A DNA stretch of 5,985 nt from an uncultured Shinella sp. (lineage in GTDB: Bacteria > Pseudomonadota > Alphaproteobacteria > Rhizobiales > Rhizobiaceae), in contig CAMPIK010000165.1 of assembly GCA_946886325.1 (NCBI GenBank), forward strand, positions 1 to 5,985, given 5' to 3'. Below the pieces are notes generated by a model. It was not told where the DNA came from. It did no database searches and worked only from the letters and a program-made list of their open reading frames with translations. The position numbers were made by a program, and so were the translations under genes. Positions 1 to 5,844 of this stretch are shown here, piece after piece. Positions within the stretch are counted from its first letter, which is position 1; each line of letters begins with the position of its first letter.

Positions 1-1127
1 CCATGGCGCTTGCCAACCGGCCGGAGCTCCTGATCGCCGACGAGCCGACGACGGCGCTCGATGTCACCGTGCAGGCGCAGATCCTCGAACTGCTCCAGCA
101 GTTGAAGGAGGAGCACGGCATGTCCATGCTCTTCATCACCCACGATCTCGGCATCGTCCGGCGCTTCGCCGACCGGGTCTGCGTGATGACCAAGGGAAAG
201 ATCGTCGAGAGCGGTCCCGTCGAGGATATCTTCACCAACCCGCAGCACGACTATACGAAGCACCTGCTGGCATCTGAACCGCGAGGGCGGCCCGCCCAGC
301 CGGACGACGGCAAGCCGATCATCATGAAGGCGGACGACATCAAGGTCTGGTTCCCGATCAAGGCCGGCTTCCTCCGGCGCGTCGTCGACCACGTCAAGGC
401 GGTCGACGGCATCGACGTGACGCTGCGCGCCGGCCATACGCTCGGCGTCGTCGGCGAGTCCGGCTCGGGCAAGACGACGCTCGGGCTCGCGCTGACGCGG
501 CTGATCTCGTCGAAGGGACGGATCGCCTTCGTCGGGCAGGATATCGACAGCTATTCCTTCCGCCAGATGCGGACGATCCGCAATCGCATGCAGGTGGTCT
601 TCCAGGACCCCTACGGGTCGCTCTCGCCGCGTATGTCGGTGGCCGACATCGTGGCGGAGGGGCTGAAGATCCACGAACCATCGCTGACCGCTGACGAGCG
701 TGACCACCGCGTCGCTTCGGCGCTGGAGGAGACCGGCCTCGACCCTTCGACGCGCTGGCGCTATCCGCACGAATTTTCCGGCGGACAGCGGCAGCGCATC
801 GCAATTGCGCGCGCCATGGTGCTGAAGCCGGAATTCGTGATGCTCGACGAGCCGACATCGGCGCTCGACATGAGCGTGCAGGCGCAGGTCGTCGACCTGT
901 TGCGCGACCTCCAGGTCAGGCACAACCTCGCCTATCTCTTCATCAGCCACGATCTCAAGGTCGTGCGGGCGCTCGCCAACGACATCATCGTCATGCGCTC
1001 CGGCAAGGTCGTGGAGCAGGGTCCGGCCGAAAAGATCATCGAGGCGCCGGAAGCGCCCTATACCAAAGCCCTGATGGCCGCCGCCTTCGACCTCAGGGCG
1101 ATCTCCACCGATCTCATCCGCCAATAG
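1..1127 (+). CDS. yejF: YejF-type peptide ABC transporter ATPase (tandem ATP-binding domains), 5' end missing
   Basis: The frame is open from the left edge, so the gene starts outside the window. The ATG at 3 is an internal Met, and bases 1-2 fit the end of an Ala codon in the usual 'AMAL' context. Visible residues, numbered from that Met, hold the end of ATPase domain 1: Walker B LLIADEP at 9-15 and H-loop His47. A complete domain 2 follows: Walker [10 protein letters not shown] at 151-159, Q-loop Gln201, signature FSGGQ at 258-262, Walker B VMLDEP at 279-284 and H-loop His316. The linker phrases LLASEPRG and [14 protein letters not shown] closely match E. coli YejF. The family is about 530 aa, so roughly 160 residues with the first Walker A lie upstream. 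YejF energises the YejABE peptide importer (microcin C uptake in E. coli; peptidoglycan fragments in Agrobacterium) at the inner-membrane cytoplasmic face. The yejA, yejB and yejE genes would be expected upstream. A related Opp/Dpp-type fused ATPase is the main alternative. Confidence 0.9.
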   Translation, partial: MALANRPELLIADEPTTALDVTVQAQILELLQQLKEEHGMSMLFITHDLGIVRRFADRVCVMTKGKIVESGPVEDIFTNPQHDYTKHLLASEPRGRPAQPDDGKPIIMKADDIKVWFPIKAGFLRRVVDHVKAVDGIDVTLRAGHTLGVVGESGSGKTTLGLALTRLISSKGRIAFVGQDIDSYSFRQMRTIRNRMQVVFQDPYGSLSPRMSVADIVAEGLKIHEPSLTADERDHRVASALEETGLDPSTRWRYPHEFSGGQRQRIAIARAMVLKPEFVMLDEPTSALDMSVQAQVVDLLRDLQVRHNLAYLFISHDLKVVRALANDIIVMRSGKVVEQGPAEKIIEAPEAPYTKALMAAAFDLRAISTDLIRQ

Positions 1128-1140
1128 CAGGGTCCAGCGC

Positions 1141-2097
1141 GTGCAGAACAGTCCCGTCATCATCGATCTCAAGTTCGACCGGCAGCAGGTCGCCTCCGCC
1201 CTTGCAGGCCGTTTCGCCGGCCGCGAGGTGGTCAACCTTGCGCATCCGTCCAGCAAGGGGCGCGATCTCTCCGGCATCGATTATGCCGTCGTCTGGCGCC
1301 CCTCCGCCGACCTCTTCGACCGGGCAAGGGATCTCAAGGTGGTCTTCTCGGGCGGCGCCGGCGTCGATCATGTGCTGACCCTGCCGGGCCTTCCGGACAT
1401 TCCGCTGGTGCGTTTCGTCGATCGGTCGCTGACGACGCGCATGAGCGAATGGGTCGTCATGCAGTGCCTGATGCACCTCCGGCAGACGACTGCCTACGAG
1501 GCGCTGCGGCGGCAGCGGATCTGGCGCGAACTGCCGCAGCCGGAGGCGCGCGAGGTGACCGTCGGCATCATGGGCCTCGGCGTGCTCGGCGAGGATTCGG
1601 CGCAGAAACTCGCCACGCTCGGCTTCGACGTCATCGGCTGGTCGCGCCGCAAGAAACACATAGCGGGCATCGAGACCTTCGATGCCACCGAACTCGACGC
1701 CTTTCTGGCAAGGACCGATATCCTGGTCGGGCTGCTGCCGCTGACGCCGGAGACCGCGGGCATCTTCGATCGCCGCATCTTCTCCAGGCTGAAGCGCAAC
1801 GGTGCGCTCGGTGCGCCGGTCTTCGTCAACGCGGGGCGCGGCGGCAGCCAGGTCGAGGCCGATATCCTGGCGGCGCTCGACGACGGTACGCTGGGGGGCG
1901 CCTCGCTCGACGTCTTCGAGCAGGAACCGCTGCCGCTCGAAAGTCCGCTCTGGACGCATGAAAAGGTTCTGTTCACGCCGCACGCCGCCGCCGCATCCGA
2001 CGTGCGCGCGCTCTTCGCCCATGTGGAGGCGCAGATCGAGCGCTTCGAGGCCGGCAAGCCGCTGGAACACCTGGTCGATCGGCAAGCCGGCTACTGA
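1141..2097 (+). CDS. ghrA: GhrA-like D-2-hydroxyacid dehydrogenase (glyoxylate/hydroxypyruvate reductase A type)
   Basis: This 318-aa cytosolic oxidoreductase should reduce glyoxylate, hydroxypyruvate or a related 2-keto acid with NAD(P)H. The dinucleotide fold shows GLGVLG at 145-150. It is followed by WSRR at 167-170, where Arg after the second strand suggests NADPH preference, as in E. coli GhrA. Catalytic residues of the family are visible: Arg233 in NAGRG, Glu262 in FEQEPLPLESPLW and His281 in TPHAAA. DYAVVWRP near residue 50 and the C-terminal VDRQAGY are also GhrA-like. Length matches the family (about 312 aa). The start is GTG, preceded by AGGG at 1129-1132 with 8 nt spacing. It lies 13 nt after the yejF stop with no terminator between, so it is probably cotranscribed with the transporter. 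Why a keto-acid reductase should sit there is unclear. The substrate is not determined by sequence. Confidence 0.88.
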   Translation: MQNSPVIIDLKFDRQQVASALAGRFAGREVVNLAHPSSKGRDLSGIDYAVVWRPSADLFDRARDLKVVFSGGAGVDHVLTLPGLPDIPLVRFVDRSLTTRMSEWVVMQCLMHLRQTTAYEALRRQRIWRELPQPEAREVTVGIMGLGVLGEDSAQKLATLGFDVIGWSRRKKHIAGIETFDATELDAFLARTDILVGLLPLTPETAGIFDRRIFSRLKRNGALGAPVFVNAGRGGSQVEADILAALDDGTLGGASLDVFEQEPLPLESPLWTHEKVLFTPHAAAASDVRALFAHVEAQIERFEAGKPLEHLVDRQAGY

Positions 2098-2119
2098 TCC
2101 CGCCGGCGCATTCGAGCCC

Positions 2120-2974
2120 TCAGGGCCGTCGATAGCCCGTCGGCTGCTGGTAGAGCCAGCCGATGCGCTCGATGGCGTCGGCAAGACGCTCGCGCGCGAC
2201 GCTCATCGTGTGGCCGTTGGCATGCAGGATCGTCTGCTCGTCCTCCATGATGGCGATATGGCCCTTCCAGAAAACGAGATCGCCGCGGCGCAACTCTTCT
2301 CGCGCGATCGGATCGCCGAGACCGGCCGCCTGCATGTCCGAATCGCGCGGAACCTGCCGGCCGGTCATCATCATCGCAAGCTGGACAAGGCCAGAGCAGT
2401 CGATGCCGAAGCCGGTGCGCCCGCCCCAGAGATAGGGTGTTTCCAGCAACCGCGCCGCGACCTCGACATAGTCGCCCGTCGGCGGCGCATCGACGGGGCG
2501 GCAATGGGCGGCGACGACCGACTGGCCGCCGGCGAGCGACAGATAGCTCGTGCCGCGCGTCTCGCTTTCGCCAGTTATCCTTAGCCGGCTTCCGATCGAC
2601 AGAGGAAGGGCCGCCGGCGTCTTCAGGTCCGCCCCAGAATAGGCAAAGGTGCGCGGCACGCAGACGATATGGGTCGCCGGCGCTGGCTGTTCGGTGAGGC
2701 ATTCTTCCGGCAGGTAGCCGACATAGCCGTCCAGATCGGCCTTTACCCAGGCCCATCCGGCCGTCCGCTCGAAAACCTGCACCGTTTCGCCGAAGATCAC
2801 CTCGGTATCGATGCCGCAGGCCGCGTCCGGGCGCGGTCGGAGGGCTGCAGCCGGCACGCTGATAGAGGCCGGCCGGCCCTCGACATAGCGCTTGGCATCG
2901 ACGACGCCGCGCAGCGCCGCCTCGGCGAGGTCCGGGCGGTAGGCGTTCAGCCGGCGGTCGGGTGTGGTTTTCAC
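2120..2974 (-). CDS. Cytoplasmic SH3b-NlpC/P60 cysteine peptidase, YkfC-like (putative gamma-D-Glu-diaminopimelate endopeptidase)
   Basis: This 284-aa protein has two bacterial SH3-like segments (about 33-95 and 100-160) and a C-terminal NlpC/P60 domain (about 165-284). The catalytic Cys193 lies in IDCSGLVQ, the catalytic His239 in GDLVFWKGHIAIM, and the third polar residue His251 in HANGH. No signal peptide, lipobox or membrane segment is present, so it should act in the cytoplasm. This architecture is that of the YkfC/AvPCP group, which cuts the gamma-D-Glu to diaminopimelate bond in free stem peptides bearing N-terminal L-Ala and does not attack intact cell wall. Function is inferred from that resemblance. 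The start is GTG, 7 nt after the marR stop, with only a weak GAG upstream, which suggests translational coupling. No other plausible start exists nearby. It ends 22 nt from convergent ghrA. A different murein-peptide specificity is possible. Confidence 0.88.
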   Translation of the reverse strand: MKTTPDRRLNAYRPDLAEAALRGVVDAKRYVEGRPASISVPAAALRPRPDAACGIDTEVIFGETVQVFERTAGWAWVKADLDGYVGYLPEECLTEQPAPATHIVCVPRTFAYSGADLKTPAALPLSIGSRLRITGESETRGTSYLSLAGGQSVVAAHCRPVDAPPTGDYVEVAARLLETPYLWGGRTGFGIDCSGLVQLAMMMTGRQVPRDSDMQAAGLGDPIAREELRRGDLVFWKGHIAIMEDEQTILHANGHTMSVARERLADAIERIGWLYQQPTGYRRP

Positions 2975-2981
2975 TGATGTC

Positions 2982-3332
2982 TCAATTCTGCAGCTTCCGG
3001 CCTTCGCGAATGATGAGATCGCCGAAACGCTCGAGGAAGAGCGCGCCTTCGACGGTGCGCCTCACCACGACGCTGCGGCGATCCTTCTCGTCGCGCACCC
3101 GGCTGACAAGGCCCTGTTCGCCCATCGTGTCGAGCGCGCGGGTGATGACCGGCTTCGTCACCTCGAGCTTGGCCGCAAGACCGCGCACGGTATGCGGCGG
3201 CGGCACGAGATAGACTTCGAGCAGCACCGCCAGTTGCCGCTGTGTCAGGTCCCGGCCGTCGAGGCGCACCTGTTGCAGCGAGACGCTGTGCCACAATCCG
3301 AGTGCCGACGACGGCGTGAGTTCAATGGCCAT
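2982..3332 (-). CDS. Short MarR-family winged-helix transcriptional regulator
   Basis: The protein is 116 aa from the ATG at 3332. A GGAG six bases upstream supports this start over the in-frame GTG at 3350, which would add six residues (MEPERS) but has no good ribosome site. The HTH covers roughly residues 47-75 (TVRGLAAKLEVTKPVITRAL is its core), and the wing at 77-92 holds the MarR hallmark DEKDRRSVVV. Classical MarR proteins are about 140-160 aa. This one has a short N-terminus and ends soon after the wing helix, so its dimer interface must be reduced. It sits between the aminopeptidase gene (74 nt upstream) and the NlpC/P60 gene (7 nt downstream), so it probably controls this cluster and perhaps itself. 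Palindromes just upstream of its start are candidate operators. The ligand is unknown. Confidence 0.85.
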   Translation of the reverse strand: MAIELTPSSALGLWHSVSLQQVRLDGRDLTQRQLAVLLEVYLVPPPHTVRGLAAKLEVTKPVITRALDTMGEQGLVSRVRDEKDRRSVVVRRTVEGALFLERFGDLIIREGRKLQN

Positions 3333-3348
3333 CGACCTCTCCGGCTCC

Positions 3349-3368
3349 ACGATATCGTTACGCTAGCG
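3349..3368. promoter_or_regulatory. Two adjacent palindromes upstream of marR, candidate operator
   Basis: ACGATATCGT (3349-3358, perfect 10-bp palindrome) is followed after TA by CGCTAGCG (3361-3368, perfect 8-bp palindrome). The pair lies 16-36 nt upstream of the marR ATG in the 74-nt aminopeptidase-marR gap. MarR proteins bind short palindromes and often repress their own genes, so an operator is plausible. I could not identify a matching -35/-10 pair, and short palindromes also arise by chance. Confidence 0.35.
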
Positions 3369-3406
3369 GATCGGTCTTGACTTGTGAAGCGGCCCCAAGA
3401 TGTCTC

Positions 3407-4795
3407 TCAGAGCGTCGAGCGAAGATGCTGATAGAGCGCGCGAATGCCCTGCGCCTCCCCGCCAACAGGCGAGTGGGGCCGCTCGGCGGGCGCCCAGCCG
3501 TAGATGTCGAAATGCACCCAGCTTTTCGCCCGCGTCACGAAGCGCTTCAGGAAGAGCGCCGCCGTGATCGACCCCGCCATGCCGCCGGACGGCGCATTTG
3601 TGAGGTCGGCGATGCGGGCCGAGACGTCCTTGTCGTAGCCCATGTAGAGCGGCATGCGCCACAGCGGATCGTCGACCGCGAGGGCAGCCTCTGAGAGGTC
3701 GAGTGCGAGATCGTCGTCGTCAGTGAAGAAGGGTGGCAGGTCCGGGCCGAGAGCGACGCGCGCGGCACCGGTCAGCGTCGCCATGTCAACGATCAGGTCG
3801 GTCTCCTCCTCGTCGGCGAGCGCCAGGGCGTCGGCCAGCACCAGACGGCCCTCGGCATCCGTGTTGTCGATCTGCACCGTCAGGCCCTTGCGGCTGCGGT
3901 AGATGTCTCCGGGCCGGAAGGCGTTGGACGAGATGGAATTCTCGACCGCCGGGATCAGCACCCGCAGATCGACCTTCAGCTTCGCGTCCATGATCATCAG
4001 CGCAAGGCCGAGCACGTTGGCGGCGCCGCCCATGTCCTTCTTCATCAGCAGCATGGAGGAGGCCGGCTTGATGTCGAGGCCGCCCGTGTCGAAGCAGACA
4101 CCCTTGCCGACCAGCGTCACCTTCTTGTGGCCCTTCTTGCCCCAGCGCATCTCCAGAAGCCGCGGCGCTTCGGCGGAAGCGCGGCCGACGGTGTGGATCA
4201 GGGGAAAGTTCTCCTTCAGCAGGTCGTCGCCGGCGACCACCGTCACCTTGGCCTTGTAGTGTTCCGCCAGCGCGCGAAACGCGTCCTCCAGCGCATCCGG
4301 CCCCATGTCGTTCGTCGGCGTGTTGATGAGGTCGCGCGTGAGGAACACGCCGGCGAGCTGCCGCTTGATATCGGCCGCATCCGTGTCGGCCGGGATCATC
4401 AGCGTCGGCGAGGCGGAGGTGCTGGTGCGATAGCGTTCGAAACGATAGCTCCCGAGCCCGTAGCCGAGCGTCAGGCGGTTGGCGGTCAGGGGCGCCGTTT
4501 CGATATGCCAGTCGCCGGCCGGAAGCGTGCGCGCCAGTTTTCCGGCCAGAAACGGCGTCGCTGATGGCGATGTGCCGAGGCCGAAGAGCGCGCCGCCGAG
4601 ATGTCCATCCTCGGTCGGCACCAGCAGCAGCGCGCCGGTTTCCGCCTTGAAGCCCGCCTTCTTCGCCCAGTCGAGCGCAATCGGGTCGATCGTGCCGGTC
4701 TCGATATGGGCCGGCGTGATCGCGAAGATCGGCAGCGTCTTCCCTCCCTTCGAATTGAAGGGCGAAGCGCGTTCGATGAACTGGAAGGGAGCCAT
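3407..4795 (-). CDS. M17-family leucyl-type aminopeptidase
   Basis: This 462-aa metallo-aminopeptidase removes N-terminal residues from peptides in the cytoplasm. The M17 C-terminal catalytic domain is complete. The ligands and catalytic residues expected from E. coli PepA are present: Lys231 and Asp236 in VGKGVCFDTGG, Lys243 in DIKP, Asp254 in MKKDMGGAA, and Asp313, Glu315 and Arg317 in the signature NTDAEGRL. These would bind two divalent metals (usually Zn or Mn). It is shorter than PepA (503 aa), with a reduced N-terminal domain of about 160 residues, as is common in alphaproteobacterial homologues often named PepA or PepB. The ATG start has AAAGG at 4803-4807 (read on the minus strand) with 7 nt spacing. 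It is the first gene of the leftward cluster and diverges from tadD. In context it could trim imported peptides. General protein turnover is equally possible. Confidence 0.93.
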   Translation of the reverse strand: MAPFQFIERASPFNSKGGKTLPIFAITPAHIETGTIDPIALDWAKKAGFKAETGALLLVPTEDGHLGGALFGLGTSPSATPFLAGKLARTLPAGDWHIETAPLTANRLTLGYGLGSYRFERYRTSTSASPTLMIPADTDAADIKRQLAGVFLTRDLINTPTNDMGPDALEDAFRALAEHYKAKVTVVAGDDLLKENFPLIHTVGRASAEAPRLLEMRWGKKGHKKVTLVGKGVCFDTGGLDIKPASSMLLMKKDMGGAANVLGLALMIMDAKLKVDLRVLIPAVENSISSNAFRPGDIYRSRKGLTVQIDNTDAEGRLVLADALALADEEETDLIVDMATLTGAARVALGPDLPPFFTDDDDLALDLSEAALAVDDPLWRMPLYMGYDKDVSARIADLTNAPSGGMAGSITAALFLKRFVTRAKSWVHFDIYGWAPAERPHSPVGGEAQGIRALYQHLRSTL

Positions 4796-4802
4796 GGGAA
4801 TA

Positions 4803-4807
4803 CCTTT
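4803..4807 (-). promoter_or_regulatory. Ribosome binding site of the M17 aminopeptidase
   Basis: AAAGG on the minus strand lies 7 nt before the ATG at 4795. It is the only good Shine-Dalgarno match nearby and fixes the start. Confidence 0.6.
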
Positions 4808-4822
4808 GCGGGGTGGGCGAAG

Positions 4823-4834
4823 AATCGCGCGATT
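4823..4834. promoter_or_regulatory. Perfect 12-bp palindrome in the divergent aminopeptidase-tadD region
   Basis: AATCGCGCGATT equals its own reverse complement. It lies 27 nt upstream of the aminopeptidase ATG and about 100 nt upstream of the tadD ATG. Its position suits a repressor operator in the leader or promoter of the leftward cluster. The marR product is a natural candidate ligand, but this is inferred only from proximity. Confidence 0.35.
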
Positions 4835-4839
4835 AACGC

Positions 4840-4857
4840 TCTGTTAGGGTTAACAGA
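4840..4857. repeat. 7-bp inverted repeat with 4-nt spacer (TCTGTTA/TAACAGA)
   Basis: TCTGTTA at 4840-4846 and TAACAGA at 4851-4857 are exact inverted repeats separated by GGGT. The site lies in the only AT-richer patch of the 137-nt divergent intergenic region. It could be a dyad-symmetric protein site. It has no T-tract, and a terminator here between divergent starts would make no sense. Confidence 0.35.
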
Positions 4858-4921
4858 TTATTGCTGGAGTGAGGATTGTGGCGCGATCTGTGCTTGTGTG
4901 CGTGCCAACCGGAAAAGCTCT

Positions 4922-4925
4922 GGGG
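4922..4925 (+). promoter_or_regulatory. Ribosome binding site deciding the tadD start
   Basis: GGGG lies 7 nt before the ATG at 4933 and supports the start that gives a normal-length lipoprotein signal peptide. A rival GGAG at 4866-4869 precedes the in-frame TTG at 4876. Confidence 0.45.
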
Positions 4926-4932
4926 ATTGGTC

Positions 4933-5751
4933 ATGGCTCACGCCTTTCTAGCAAACGCCGTCACGAAGCAGTTGCTTCGCGCAACGGCGGTCACTCTTCT
5001 TGCGGCGACGCTCGCCGGCTGCGGCTCGACGCGCAGCAACATGACGACGGGTTCGATCCCGAAGTTCTCGAAACCCGTGACCGAGATGAACGCATCCGAG
5101 TTGCGCGGCGCCGCCGAAAGCGTCGGCAAGGCCTATGAGAGCAATCCGAAGGACCGGCAGGCAGGCCTCAACTACGCCAATCTGCTTCGCATGAGCGGCC
5201 GCAACGACCAGGCGCTCGCCGTGATGCAGCAGGTCGCGATCTATCACCCGACGGACCGAGACGTGCTTGCAGCCTATGGCAAGTCCCAGGCGGCGGCCGG
5301 ACAGCTTGAACAGGCGCTGAACACCGTGCTGAGGGCGCAGACGCCCGACCGGCCCGACTGGAAGCTGAAATCCGCCGAAGGCGCGATCCTCGACCAGCTT
5401 GGGCGGTCCGGTGAAGCACGCCTGCGCTATCGCGAGGCGCTCGATCTGAAGCCGAACGATCCCTCCATCCTCTCCAATCTCGGCATGTCCTATCTTCTCC
5501 AGCAGGACCTGAAGACCGCCGAAACCTATCTTCGCAACGCAGCGTCGCAGCCCGGCGCCGACAGCAGCGTGCGGCAGAACCTGGCTCTCACGGTCGGGCT
5601 TCAGGGTCGTTTCCAGGAGGCCGAAACGATCGCACGGCAGGAACTGACGGCCGAACAGGCCGAAGCCAATGTCGCCTACCTGCGCGGCATGCTCTCGCAG
5701 CAGAATTCCTGGAAGAAGCTCGCAAGCGACGACAGCGGCAACACCAACTGA
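4933..5751 (+). CDS. tadD: TadD-type TPR lipoprotein of the Tad (Flp) pilus system
   Basis: From the ATG at 4933 the product is 272 aa. It begins with a typical lipoprotein signal: basic KQLLR, a hydrophobic stretch and lipobox LAGC with Cys30. It should be exported, lipidated and probably retained in the outer membrane. About five TPR units run from residue 73 to 243; the clearest cover 141-174 and 176-209 (DPSILSNLGMSYLLQQDLKT). TadD proteins are needed for secretin or pilus assembly in Tad systems. The identification rests on TPR plus lipobox architecture and on tadC lying next door. GGGG at 4922-4925 is 7 nt before the ATG. The frame stays open to a TTG at 4876 that has its own GGAG, but that start would put 19 extra residues before the signal peptide. 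It converges on tadC across a shared terminator. Confidence 0.87.
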   Translation: MAHAFLANAVTKQLLRATAVTLLAATLAGCGSTRSNMTTGSIPKFSKPVTEMNASELRGAAESVGKAYESNPKDRQAGLNYANLLRMSGRNDQALAVMQQVAIYHPTDRDVLAAYGKSQAAAGQLEQALNTVLRAQTPDRPDWKLKSAEGAILDQLGRSGEARLRYREALDLKPNDPSILSNLGMSYLLQQDLKTAETYLRNAASQPGADSSVRQNLALTVGLQGRFQEAETIARQELTAEQAEANVAYLRGMLSQQNSWKKLASDDSGNTN

Positions 5752-5774
5752 TCGACGGTTCTCCCAAAAAGACG

Positions 5775-5804
5775 ATGGGCCGCGGCGGTTTCCGCCCGGC
5801 CCAT
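5775..5804. terminator. Bidirectional intrinsic terminator between tadD and tadC
   Basis: ATGGGCCG (5775-5782) pairs perfectly with CGGCCCAT (5797-5804). Inside, GGCGG pairs with CCGCC around a TTT loop, with one bulged C. On the + strand the hairpin is followed by TTTCTTT (5804-5810). On the - strand it is followed by CTTTTT (complement of 5766-5771). Both converging transcripts can therefore terminate here, tadD about 23 nt after its stop and tadC about 40 nt after its stop. Confidence 0.85.
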
Positions 5805-5844
5805 TTCTTTGCCTATCTGTCTGGAACTGACTCTTCGACCGGCC

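Noticed and set aside
41..889. Direct repeat-like similarity between about 41-80 and 848-889
   Set aside because: Both encode the DEPT(T/S)ALD...VQAQ stretch after Walker B of the two ATPase domains. This is ancient domain duplication and not a mobile or recombinational repeat.
2086..2107. GCCGGC repeated with a 10-nt loop across the ghrA stop, a possible terminator
   Set aside because: The stem is only 6 bp, each arm is itself palindromic and very common in GC-rich DNA, and no T-tract follows on either strand.
2116..2126. GCCCTCAGGGC dyad at the NlpC/P60 gene stop
   Set aside because: The single-base spacer cannot form an RNA hairpin, it overlaps the stop codon and it has no T-tract.
1114..2184. 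A 356-codon open frame on the minus strand opposite ghrA
   Set aside because: It is the mirror of a well-supported dehydrogenase gene in GC-rich DNA. Its translation is low-complexity Arg/Asp/Glu-rich text with no recognisable domain, and it overlaps the real convergent gene end at 2120.
3333..3350. GTG start six codons upstream for marR
   Set aside because: The ATG at 3332 has GGAG at proper spacing, and that GGAG would lie inside the longer coding frame. The extra residues add nothing recognisable.
3377..3405. TTGACT on the plus strand, resembling a -35 box pointing into the aminopeptidase 3' end
   Set aside because: No convincing -10 box lies 16-18 nt downstream (ATGTCT is poor), and there is no gene for it to drive.
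3902..4564. Open frames on the plus strand inside the aminopeptidase gene
   Set aside because: They lie fully antisense to conserved M17 motifs, their products look compositionally biased, and no ribosome site or context supports them.
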